From Bacteroidota bacterium (GTDB lineage Bacteria; Bacteroidota; Bacteroidia; Bacteroidales; VadinHA17), in contig JAEYZD010000174.1 of assembly GCA_023430725.1 (NCBI GenBank), forward strand, positions 1-14,324: 14,324 nt of DNA. The letters are read 5' to 3'. The notes below the pieces were generated by a model. It did no database searches, was not told the DNA's origin, and saw only the letters and a program-made list of their open reading frames with translations. Positions 1 through 7,217 of this stretch are shown here, piece after piece (the first letter of the stretch is position 1; each line of letters begins with the position of its first letter). The position numbers were made by a program, and so were the translations under genes.

Positions 1-433
1 GGATGAGGCTGATCACGTTCACTGTCCCTGAAAGCATCTCTGATGCTTCATCGGGCTCAAGTGTCGAAAGAAACTCCAGCATAACAGGCAGGTAGTCAGG
101 CAGCTCATCTGAGGTGAGCTCCATTCCCCGTTTTCTGTACTCTTCAATAAGGTCAACCATAGCCTGTCCACGGTCTTTCGAGTCGCCCTTCAGGTGCTCA
201 AACAAATAGAGAGAGACGCTTCTTCCCGTGTCGAACAGTTGTACGTACTCAGCCTGCCAGTCTATCAGGTCATACTGTCTGAAGTGAGCTGCAAATTTGC
301 CGGTTTCTTCCATGGGCTTCTCTCCAAGCAGCTTTTCTTCAGCCAGTTCCCGCACTGCTTCCGGGAGGAACTCCTGCAACTCCTCCGTGGGGTAGGAGAG
401 CAGGAGGGAGAGGATCTTGTACGTTTTTATCAT
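1..433 (-). CDS. narJ: NarJ, nitrate reductase assembly chaperone (partial, C-terminus cut by window edge)
   Basis: This is the system-specific chaperone that binds apo-NarG and allows insertion of the molybdenum cofactor and the FS0 cluster before NarGH docks on NarI. It is cytoplasmic and not part of the final enzyme. About 144 residues are visible (the E. coli protein is about 236), starting MIKTYKILSLLLSYP. The family-typical stretch YVQLFDTGRSVSLYLFEHL lies near residues 63-81, followed by a GDSKDRGQAM segment and an ELPDYLPVMLEFLS segment near residues 111-124. The ATG lies 2 nt after the narH stop and has a GGAGGA ribosome-binding sequence inside the narH end, so translation is probably coupled. 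The frame is open to the edge; the rest of narJ and narI should follow to the left. The identity is secure from both sequence and position. Confidence 0.95.
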   Translation of the reverse strand, partial: MIKTYKILSLLLSYPTEELQEFLPEAVRELAEEKLLGEKPMEETGKFAAHFRQYDLIDWQAEYVQLFDTGRSVSLYLFEHLKGDSKDRGQAMVDLIEEYRKRGMELTSDELPDYLPVMLEFLSTLEPDEASEMLSGTVNVISLI

Positions 434-435
434 TG

Positions 436-1920
436 CTATCTTCCTCCGAAAAGGTTATTGAATCCGCCGGTGCCGCAGCCCGGGTCATCTGTGAACCCGC
501 ATCCCGACCTGTCGCCGAAAACATTTTCCGCCAGCTCCCTGTGTGAGGTTGGTATCACATAACGCTCATCATAGTGCGCCAGAGCCATCAGCCGGTACAT
601 CTTTTCGGTCTCTTCCGGTGTCAGTCCGGTTCCTTCAAGAACAGACAGATCCGCTTTGCCCTCAACAGTCTTGCTGCGCATATACGCCCTCATGGCAAGC
701 ATGCTTCGCAGAGCATCTGCTATCGGCTTCTCGTCGCCCGCGGTGAAGAGGTTGGCGAGGTACCTGTTTGGTATCCTCATCTGGTCCACCTGTGGCAGGA
801 TGCCGTTGATGCTCTCCTCACTGCCTCCTGCGGTTGCCACCACCGGTGACAATGGCGGGACGTACCACACCATCGGGAGGGTCCTGTATTCGGGATGCAG
901 CGGGAATGCCACCTTCCAGTCGATAGCCATCCGGTAAACCGGTGACTTACGGGCCGCTTCGATTACATTGTGCGGAATTCCCTGCCTCTCTGCCTCTGAA
1001 ATCACCTCCGGGTCATCGGGATTAAGGAAGATGTCAAGCTGCTTTTTGTAAAGATCCTTCTCATCTACGGCCGAGGCTGATTCAAGTATCCTGTCGGCAT
1101 CATAGAGAATAATTCCGATATACCTTATCCGACCTACGCACGACTCCGAGCAGATTGTCGGTTCACCGACCTCAATTTTCGGGTAGCACATGATGCATTT
1201 CTCGGACCGTTTTGTCTCCCAGTTGAAGTAGATCTTCTTGTATGGGCAGGCGCTTACACACTGTCTCCATCCCCTGCAGCGGTTCTGGTCGATGAGCACC
1301 ACGCCGTCCTCCTCACGCTTGTAGATGGCGCCGGATGGGCAGGCCGCCACGCATGCCGGGTTGAGACAGTGCTCGCACAGGCGCGGGATGTACATCATGA
1401 ATGAGTTCTCAAACTTTCCGTATATCTCCTTCTGGATATCATCGAAGTTCTTTTCGAGGCTCCTCTTTGAGAACTCCCCGCCGAGGTTGTCTTCCCAGTT
1501 GGCGCTCTTTTCGATCTTCTCCATCGGCTTGCCGCTCAGGAGGGAGTATGGCCTTGCCGAAGGAGGGGTGCTGAAGGTTGAGCCGCTGTGGAGTATCGAA
1601 TAGTTGAACGTGAAGGGTTCGTAATAATCGTCTATCCTGGGCATATAAGGGTTGGCAAAGATCTGTACCATGATCCCGGTCTTGCTCCCCATCCGGGGCA
1701 CCAGTCTCTCTTTATCTATTACCCATCCACCCTTCCACCGTTCCTGGTTCTCCCAGTCATCAGGATATCCGATTCCGGGTTTGGTCTCCACGTTGTTGAA
1801 CCATGCGTATTCAACACCTTTTCTCGAGGTCCATACATTCTTGCAGGTGACCGAGCAGGTGTGGCACCCTATGCATTTGTCGAGGTTCAGGACCATCGCT
1901 ACCTGTGCGCGTATCTTCAT
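436..1920 (-). CDS. narH: NarH, respiratory nitrate reductase beta (iron-sulfur) subunit
   Basis: This is the electron-transfer subunit of cytoplasm-facing nitrate reductase, moving electrons from the haem b subunit NarI to NarG. It has 494 residues, near the usual length. Cys groups for four clusters are all present: C16/19/22/26 (CIGCHTCSVTC), C182/185/190/194, C215/221/225 and C242/245/257/261. In the third group Trp218 (RCRGWRQC) stands where a fourth Cys would be, which marks the known [3Fe-4S] cluster of NarH, leaving three [4Fe-4S]. The C-terminal GCGFTDDPGC motif is also kept. The ATG at 1920 (MKIRAQVAMVLNLDKC) is chosen because it aligns with E. coli NarH (MKIRSQVGMVLNLDKC). An in-frame TTG at 1938 directly after the narG stop would add six residues and is less likely. 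The gap to narG is 18 nt. Confidence 0.97.
   Translation of the reverse strand: MKIRAQVAMVLNLDKCIGCHTCSVTCKNVWTSRKGVEYAWFNNVETKPGIGYPDDWENQERWKGGWVIDKERLVPRMGSKTGIMVQIFANPYMPRIDDYYEPFTFNYSILHSGSTFSTPPSARPYSLLSGKPMEKIEKSANWEDNLGGEFSKRSLEKNFDDIQKEIYGKFENSFMMYIPRLCEHCLNPACVAACPSGAIYKREEDGVVLIDQNRCRGWRQCVSACPYKKIYFNWETKRSEKCIMCYPKIEVGEPTICSESCVGRIRYIGIILYDADRILESASAVDEKDLYKKQLDIFLNPDDPEVISEAERQGIPHNVIEAARKSPVYRMAIDWKVAFPLHPEYRTLPMVWYVPPLSPVVATAGGSEESINGILPQVDQMRIPNRYLANLFTAGDEKPIADALRSMLAMRAYMRSKTVEGKADLSVLEGTGLTPEETEKMYRLMALAHYDERYVIPTSHRELAENVFGDRSGCGFTDDPGCGTGGFNNLFGGR
442..447 (-). promoter_or_regulatory. Ribosome-binding site of narJ
   Basis: GGAGGA on the minus strand lies 8 nt before the narJ ATG, inside the last codons of narH. 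It supports the choice of start at 433. It is the only strong Shine-Dalgarno match I saw before any gene in the window; the other starts have A/T-rich leaders or at best weak matches. Confidence 0.7.
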
Positions 1921-1938
1921 GAGTTTGCTCTTTAACAA

Positions 1939-4900
1939 TTATTCACCGGAAGGCTCGTCCTTCCATTCCACTTTTTCAAGCTTGCGCAACACCACGAACT
2001 CGTCACGGTTTGATCCGATTGTGCCGTAGTAGTTGAATCCGTATGCCAGCTGGGCGTATCCGCCGATCATGTGCGTGGGCTTCAGGCTGAGCCGCTCGAC
2101 GGAGTTGTGCACGCCGCCGCGGTTGCCGTTGATGCTGTTCACCGGCATGTTGACCGTTCTCTCCTGGTTGTGGTACATGATGAGAGCCCCCTCGGGCACC
2201 CTTTGTGACACAATCAGCCTGGCCACCGAGGCACCGTTGCTGTTGAACACCTCAATCCAGTCGTTGTCCTTCAGGCCGATTTTTGCAGCATCGGTCTCGC
2301 TGAGCCAGGCAACAGGCCCTCCGCGCCCCAGGGTAAGCATTATCAGGTTGTCTGACCATGAGGAGTGGATCGTCCACTTGTTGTGCGGGGTCATCATGTT
2401 GATAACCAGGTGCGGTTCGTCCTTGCCGATCCGGTCAGTGATATGCTTCACCGATTTTGTATTTATCGGAGGCTTGTAGCATACCAGGTTTTCACCGAAG
2501 GCGATCATCCACGGGTGATCCTGGTAGCTTGTCTGCCTGCCTGTGACGGTCCTCCACGGGATCAGTTCATGAACGTTCGTATAGCCGGCGTTGTAGGATA
2601 CCTCCTCGGAGTCGATTCCGCTCCAGATGGGGGAGGTGATTATCTTGCGCGGCTGTCTGATAAGGTCCCTGAAGCGTATCTTCTCTTCCTGGCGCCCTTC
2701 GGCGAGGTGACGGTGTTTTCGGCCGGTTGTGGCAGAGAGTGCGTCCCAGGCCCTGACGGCAACATGACCGTTGGTTTCGGGTGCCAGAGTAAGTATCACC
2801 TCGGCAGCCTGGATGTCGGTTTCGATTCTGACGAGCCCGTTGGTTTCGCCCTGGTTATCTGAGACCGTGTTGAGCTTTTTGAGGAACTCCACCTCGGCGC
2901 CGGTCTCCCACGCGATGCCTTTGCCGCCGTTGCCTGCCTTCTCCATCAGCGGACCCAGCGTTGTGAAGCGGTTATAGGTCTCCGGATAGTCACGGATCAC
3001 CTCGATTATCCTGGGGCAATTTTTCCCGGGCCTGAGTTCAGTGCCGGTCAGCTTCCAGTCGCGGCCGTCAACAGTCTCCGACATCTCCGCAGGAGAGTCA
3101 TGCATCAACGGCAGGAGCACTATATCCTTCTCTTTTCCGAGGTGTCCCTTGCTTAGCTCTGAAAAGCGTGCTGCAATACCCCTGAAGATTTCCCAGTCGC
3201 TGCGCGATTCCCAGAGCGGGTCAACAGCTTTGGTGAAGGGGTGGATGAAGGGGTGCATGTCAGAAGTGCTCAGGTCATTCTTCTCGTACCAGGTGGCGGC
3301 CGGAAGGATTATGTCCGAGTGCAGGGTGGTTGTTGACATGCGGTAGTCAAGTGTCACAAGCAGGTCAAGTTTGCCCTCGGGGGCCTTGTCATGCCACTTC
3401 ACCTCGGCGGGAAGCTGTTGTCCCATGCTCTTCAGATCATCACCCAGGACGCTGTTCTGTGTCCCCAGGAGATGTTTCATGAAGTACTCCATCCCCTTGG
3501 CGCTTGAGCCGAGGAGGTTTGATCTCCAGACGAAGAGGTTCCGCGGGAAGTTGGCCGGGTTGTCAGGGTCTTCCGATGCGATTGTAATATCGCCGCTGCG
3601 AAGTTTGTCAGTGATGTGTTTCGAAACGTCAGTGCCCTCTTTTTCTGCTTCTGCAGCGAGTGTCAGGGGGTTGGCGCTCAGTTGTGGCGCCGACGGAAGC
3701 CAGCCCATTCTCTCGGCTTGCACGTTGCAGTCAATCATGGAGAGCCCTTCCCACTCCTTTTTGTCCGCAAGGGGAGAGATAAGTTCTGTCAGGCCCACCT
3801 TTTCATACCTCCACTGGTCTGAGTGCATGTAAAAGAAGGAGGTTGTATTCATCTGCCGCGGCGGCCTGTTCCAGTCGAGGGCAAACGCCAGCGGCAGCCA
3901 TCCTGTCTGCGGTCTTACCTTCTCCTGTCCGACGTAGTGTGCCCATCCGCCTCCCGACTGGCCGACGCAGCCGCAGAACATGAGCATGTTTATTGCACTG
4001 CGGTAGATCATGTCGGTATGGAACCAGTGGTTCACGCCGGCGCCGATGATTATCATCGATTTGCCTGAGGTGGCGGCGGCGTTCTCCGCGAACTGCCGTG
4101 CAACGGTTATTGCATGTGATGCCGGCACTCCGGTGATCTTCTCCTGCCATGCGGGGGTGTATGGCAGGTCTTCGTCGTACGAGGAGGCTGCGTTGCTGTC
4201 GCCGAAGCCTCTCTCTATCCCGTAATGGGCAACCATCAGGTCGAAGACGGTGCAGTACATCTGTCCGGTGCCATCTCTCTTCCTGACCGGCACTTTTCTT
4301 TCGATCAGGTCCGGATGGTCCGTGGAGTTGAAGTGCTCATGCCTGTAGGTCTCTCCCCCGAAGTAGGGGAAGGTGACTTCCACGACAGAGTCATGATCCC
4401 CGGCGAAAGAGAGGAGAGGATTGATCTCCTTCCCGGTAGTCAGATCCGTGAGCTCGAGGTTCCATTTGCCGCTCTTGTCCCAGCGCGATCCGACTGTGCC
4501 GTTTGGAATGACCAGCGAGGAGGAGTTGTTATCGTACAGGACCGGTTTCCATTCGGCGCCGGCCTCACTGCTGAGGCTATCCTCCATGTCGGAAGCTCTC
4601 AGCAGCCGACCCGCCTGGTATCTGCCGTTCTTCTCTTCTATTGTCACCAGGAATGGCAGATCAGTATACCTTACGGCATAGTCATGAAAGTACGGAACCG
4701 GTTTTTCCAGGTAGAACTCTTTCAGTATGACGTGACCCATTGCCATGCCCAGTGCGGCATCTGTTCCCTGTTTGGGTTTCATCCAGAGATCGGCGAATTT
4801 GGCCGCATCATTGTAATCCGGGGATATGTTTATGACCTTGGTTCCCCTGTATCTCACCTGGGTGTAGAACGGTGAGTCGGGGGTCCGGGTCAGCGGGACG

Positions 4901-5664
4901 TTTGAGCCCCAGAGCATAAGGAACGACGAGTTGTACCAGTCGGCGCTCTCGGGGACGTCGGTCTGTTCGCCCCAGGTCTGCGGTGATGAGGGGGGCAGGT
5001 CGCAATAGAAGTCGTAGAAGCTGAGCACCGCACCGCCAAGTAGGCTCAGGTACCTCGTGCCTGAGGCATAGGAGACCATTGACATGGCGGGGATGGGGGT
5101 GAACCCGGCAATCCGGTCAGGGCCGTATCTCTTTATGGTGCTGATATTTGCGGCAGCAATTATCTCATTCACCTCATCCCATGTGGTTCGCACCATTCCT
5201 CCCAGGCCGCGCTTCGATTTATAGCCGGTGGCTGTGACAGGGTCGGAGGTGATCTTATCCCAGGCTTTCACAGGGTCCTTCAGTTCCTCCTTCGCTGTGC
5301 GGTAGGCTTTAACAAGCACGCCGCGTATCATCGGGTACTTGATCCTGTTCGAGCTGTAGAGGTACCATGAATAACTTGCGCCCCTGGGGCATCCGCGGGG
5401 TTCATGGTTGGGCAGCTCAGGCCGCGTCTCGGGATAGTCGGTTTGCTGTATCTCCCACGTTACAAGGCCGTTTTTCACAAAGACCTTCCATGAGCATGAT
5501 CCCGTGCAGTTGACTCCGTGTGTTGAGCGGACCACCCTGTCATACTGCCACCTGTGGCGGTAAAAGCCTTCCCAGCCCCGTTTCTCGTCAGTAGTGACGA
5601 TGTGGCTGTCGGGACTCTTTTCAGCGTTTTTGCTGAAGTAGATGAGTTTGTTAAGCAGACTCAT
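1939..5664 (-). CDS. narG: NarG, respiratory nitrate reductase alpha (molybdopterin) subunit
   Basis: This is the catalytic subunit: it reduces nitrate to nitrite at a Mo-bisMGD centre on the cytoplasmic face of the inner membrane as part of NarGHI. It has 1241 residues, close to E. coli NarG, with no frameshift. The FS0 [4Fe-4S] ligands are visible as His49, Cys53, Cys57 (HGVNCTGSC) and Cys92 (RGCPRG). Asp222 in YCDLPP falls at the position of the Mo-ligating Asp of E. coli NarG. Long blocks such as RPQTGWLPLAFALDW, NLFVWRSNLLGSS, TSDMHPFIHPFTKAVDP and HMIGGYAQLAYGFNYYGT match the family. The N-terminus (MSLLNKLIYFSKNAEK) has no twin-Arg signal, so this is the cytoplasmic type and not the exported archaeal type. 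The leader is A/T-rich without a Shine-Dalgarno sequence. It lies 44 nt after narK. Confidence 0.98.
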   Translation of the reverse strand: MSLLNKLIYFSKNAEKSPDSHIVTTDEKRGWEGFYRHRWQYDRVVRSTHGVNCTGSCSWKVFVKNGLVTWEIQQTDYPETRPELPNHEPRGCPRGASYSWYLYSSNRIKYPMIRGVLVKAYRTAKEELKDPVKAWDKITSDPVTATGYKSKRGLGGMVRTTWDEVNEIIAAANISTIKRYGPDRIAGFTPIPAMSMVSYASGTRYLSLLGGAVLSFYDFYCDLPPSSPQTWGEQTDVPESADWYNSSFLMLWGSNVPLTRTPDSPFYTQVRYRGTKVINISPDYNDAAKFADLWMKPKQGTDAALGMAMGHVILKEFYLEKPVPYFHDYAVRYTDLPFLVTIEEKNGRYQAGRLLRASDMEDSLSSEAGAEWKPVLYDNNSSSLVIPNGTVGSRWDKSGKWNLELTDLTTGKEINPLLSFAGDHDSVVEVTFPYFGGETYRHEHFNSTDHPDLIERKVPVRKRDGTGQMYCTVFDLMVAHYGIERGFGDSNAASSYDEDLPYTPAWQEKITGVPASHAITVARQFAENAAATSGKSMIIIGAGVNHWFHTDMIYRSAINMLMFCGCVGQSGGGWAHYVGQEKVRPQTGWLPLAFALDWNRPPRQMNTTSFFYMHSDQWRYEKVGLTELISPLADKKEWEGLSMIDCNVQAERMGWLPSAPQLSANPLTLAAEAEKEGTDVSKHITDKLRSGDITIASEDPDNPANFPRNLFVWRSNLLGSSAKGMEYFMKHLLGTQNSVLGDDLKSMGQQLPAEVKWHDKAPEGKLDLLVTLDYRMSTTTLHSDIILPAATWYEKNDLSTSDMHPFIHPFTKAVDPLWESRSDWEIFRGIAARFSELSKGHLGKEKDIVLLPLMHDSPAEMSETVDGRDWKLTGTELRPGKNCPRIIEVIRDYPETYNRFTTLGPLMEKAGNGGKGIAWETGAEVEFLKKLNTVSDNQGETNGLVRIETDIQAAEVILTLAPETNGHVAVRAWDALSATTGRKHRHLAEGRQEEKIRFRDLIRQPRKIITSPIWSGIDSEEVSYNAGYTNVHELIPWRTVTGRQTSYQDHPWMIAFGENLVCYKPPINTKSVKHITDRIGKDEPHLVINMMTPHNKWTIHSSWSDNLIMLTLGRGGPVAWLSETDAAKIGLKDNDWIEVFNSNGASVARLIVSQRVPEGALIMYHNQERTVNMPVNSINGNRGGVHNSVERLSLKPTHMIGGYAQLAYGFNYYGTIGSNRDEFVVLRKLEKVEWKDEPSGE

Positions 5665-5708
5665 GGTATTATTTTTTAATTGATCATTTTCTCAGTTCAG
5701 CTGTGGGC

Positions 5709-6983
5709 TCAGCTCTTTTTTGTTTTCCCTTTTATGAGCATCCGGATGATAAACAGGTCTATTGCAGCCAGTGCCACGAAGACGAGGAATCCCCTCGCAT
5801 AGCCTGCCTCGCCGTAGCGCCCGGCGATTGCTCCCATTACCGGTGGCAGTGCGAAACCTCCGAAAGCGCCGAGGCCTCCTATCCATCCCGCAGCGCCGCC
5901 TACTGCACCCGGGACATAGGAGGGCACCAGCTTGAATATGGCCGCATTGGCTGTTCCCATTCCGGCAGCCAGAAGGATCACGACAATAATGCTTACGACC
6001 ACTCCTGAAGAGAATGAGAGGAGTGCGGTGGTGATGAGGATGAGACTCATGGCAGCCATGGCAATTTTTTCGCCTCCGAACATATCAGCCACCTTTCCGC
6101 CGTACACGCGCACCAGCGAAGCTATGATTGAGAAGGTTGCGGTGAAGAGCCCGGCCTTGAGAGTGGTGAAATTCTGGTACTCGATCCAGTAAGTAGGGAA
6201 CCATGCAGTCAGGGCGATGAATCCGCCGAAGGTTGTAAAATAGAGTGCCACCAGGGCCCATGTGTTTCTGACCCTGGCAGAAATAAGGAGACTCTCCTTT
6301 GCGCTTCCGGCAGGGAAGAGCTCCTGTCCAAGTTCCTTCGCCTGTGTTCTTGATTCCTCTTCCGGGAGGCCCTGCTTCCTGAACTGGAAATACCATGCAT
6401 TCCGGCCCAGGAAGGCATAGAGCACAGTGCCCAGCAGCAGGAACAGGAACCAAGCCATATATGCGGAGATAAATCCGTAATATTTGAGAAAGAGCGGCAG
6501 GATGATTGAAAAGATCCCGGGTGCAAGGTTACCGAGTCCGCCGAAGGTGCCGAGAGCGGATCCCTGCTTCTGCCTCGGGAACCAGTAAGAGGTCTGCCCG
6601 ATGCCCACGGAGAAGGTTGCAATGCCGCAGCCGCTGAGGAATCCGAAAAAGAGCACCAGGCCGTACATCCCCTTCATTCCGTCAGGGTAGGAGGTGGCAA
6701 GCAGGAGGGTGACACCTCCCAGTCCTATGAGGCTAAGTATCATTAGAATAAGAAACGGTTTCTTTCCGCCGGTGGAGTCAACCCATGCTCCAAAGGGTAT
6801 CCGCAGCAGTGAACCGGAGAGAGAGGGGATGGCAATGAGCAGCCCCAGAAGCAGTGGAGTGAGCTCCATCGCCTCCTTGAATTTAATGGCGGTAGGGCCG
6901 TACAGCGCCACGGCAGCAAAGCCGAAGAAGAATCCCAGAGTGGTTCCCGCAAGGCCTTGCGAGGGTGTGCCTTTTACTTTCAT
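5709..6983 (-). CDS. narK: NarK-family nitrate/nitrite transporter (MFS)
   Basis: This inner-membrane major-facilitator protein feeds nitrate to NarG and/or exports nitrite. It has 424 residues with about 12 hydrophobic segments (roughly 13-35, 42-64, 75-96, 105-128, 140-163, 168-192, 241-262, 276-298, 305-325, 328-350, 357-386 and 394-417). Both nitrate-signature glycine-rich motifs are visible: FGGLGNLAPG (147-156) and GGAAGWIGGLGAFGG (362-376). Arg61 in the second helix and Arg292 in the eighth correspond in position to the two substrate-binding arginines known in NarK. The ATG at 6983 (MKVKGTPSQG) is the only sensible start; no Shine-Dalgarno sequence is visible. It is the first gene of the nar operon, with 44 nt to narG. 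I cannot decide between nitrate/proton symport and nitrate/nitrite antiport from sequence alone. Confidence 0.93.
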   Translation of the reverse strand: MKVKGTPSQGLAGTTLGFFFGFAAVALYGPTAIKFKEAMELTPLLLGLLIAIPSLSGSLLRIPFGAWVDSTGGKKPFLILMILSLIGLGGVTLLLATSYPDGMKGMYGLVLFFGFLSGCGIATFSVGIGQTSYWFPRQKQGSALGTFGGLGNLAPGIFSIILPLFLKYYGFISAYMAWFLFLLLGTVLYAFLGRNAWYFQFRKQGLPEEESRTQAKELGQELFPAGSAKESLLISARVRNTWALVALYFTTFGGFIALTAWFPTYWIEYQNFTTLKAGLFTATFSIIASLVRVYGGKVADMFGGEKIAMAAMSLILITTALLSFSSGVVVSIIVVILLAAGMGTANAAIFKLVPSYVPGAVGGAAGWIGGLGAFGGFALPPVMGAIAGRYGEAGYARGFLVFVALAAIDLFIIRMLIKGKTKKS

Positions 6984-7013
6984 AAGGGTCAGGTTATCGT
7001 AGGTTTTCAGAAG

Positions 7014-7043
7014 GAAAGGTAGTTCTCTGTCATTTAATTCAAT
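7014..7043 (-). promoter_or_regulatory. Predicted promoter of the nar operon (Bacteroidota -33/-7 type)
   Basis: Reading the minus strand, TACCTTTC at 7021-7014 matches the Bacteroidota -7 element TAnnTTTG at five of six fixed positions. ATTG at 7043-7040 matches the -33 element TTTG at three of four. The spacing puts the transcription start near 7009, leaving a leader of about 26 nt before the narK ATG. The call is inferred from consensus knowledge and geometry, not measured. Confidence 0.45.
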
Positions 7044-7058
7044 GTAACATATGTTACA
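7043..7058. promoter_or_regulatory. Perfect palindromic operator of Crp/Fnr-family type upstream of narK
   Basis: TGTAACATATGTTACA reads the same on both strands over all 16 bases. The two half-sites separated by a short centre, with TGT/ACA ends, resemble sites of Crp/Fnr-superfamily regulators (FNR, DNR/NnrR, HcpR groups), which commonly control nitrate respiration. Its centre (7050.5) lies 67 bp upstream of the narK ATG and 41.5 bp upstream of the start predicted from the adjacent promoter, the classic position for class II activation. Which family member binds is unknown; no Crp/Fnr gene is in the window. Confidence 0.65.
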
Positions 7059-7217
7059 AACCCGGGAATTTTCTTTTCTCTGCTATTGTATTGTGCCATG
7101 AATTTATTCTTTTTTTCCCCTGACCCGGCACAGGGCGGCATAATTTTATGGTTCAATGCAGCGGGATTGACTGGCCTGCGTCTTTAGTAAGAGAACAACC
7201 GTTAAATCCTCACTGCA

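Larger units (their letters stand above)
6984..7217. other. Divergent intergenic region between narK and the ABC permease
   Basis: These 234 bases hold the nar promoter and palindrome on the narK side. On the permease side the only promoter-like item is TAATTTTA at 7141-7148, a five-of-six match to the Bacteroidota -7 element without a convincing -33 box, so I do not call it separately. A pyrimidine-rich tract lies around 7069-7120. No small ORF with support and no strong hairpin was seen. Confidence 0.5.

Noticed and set aside
1921..1938. TTG start adding six residues to NarH
   Set aside because: The ATG at 1920 aligns with the known NarH N-terminus, and the extra residues follow the narG stop directly with no family counterpart.
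4225..4875. Open frame of 216 codons on the plus strand inside narG
   Set aside because: It is antisense to a strongly conserved part of narG and its translation has no recognisable domain; it is a by-product of GC-rich codon use. Other plus-strand frames in 194-7002 were rejected for the same reason.
7126..7140. CGGCAC...GGCA resembling a sigma-54 -24/-12 promoter before the permease
   Set aside because: The GG and GC doublets are 11 bases apart and not 12. Sigma-54 is strict about this spacing, and the -12 box lacks TTGC.
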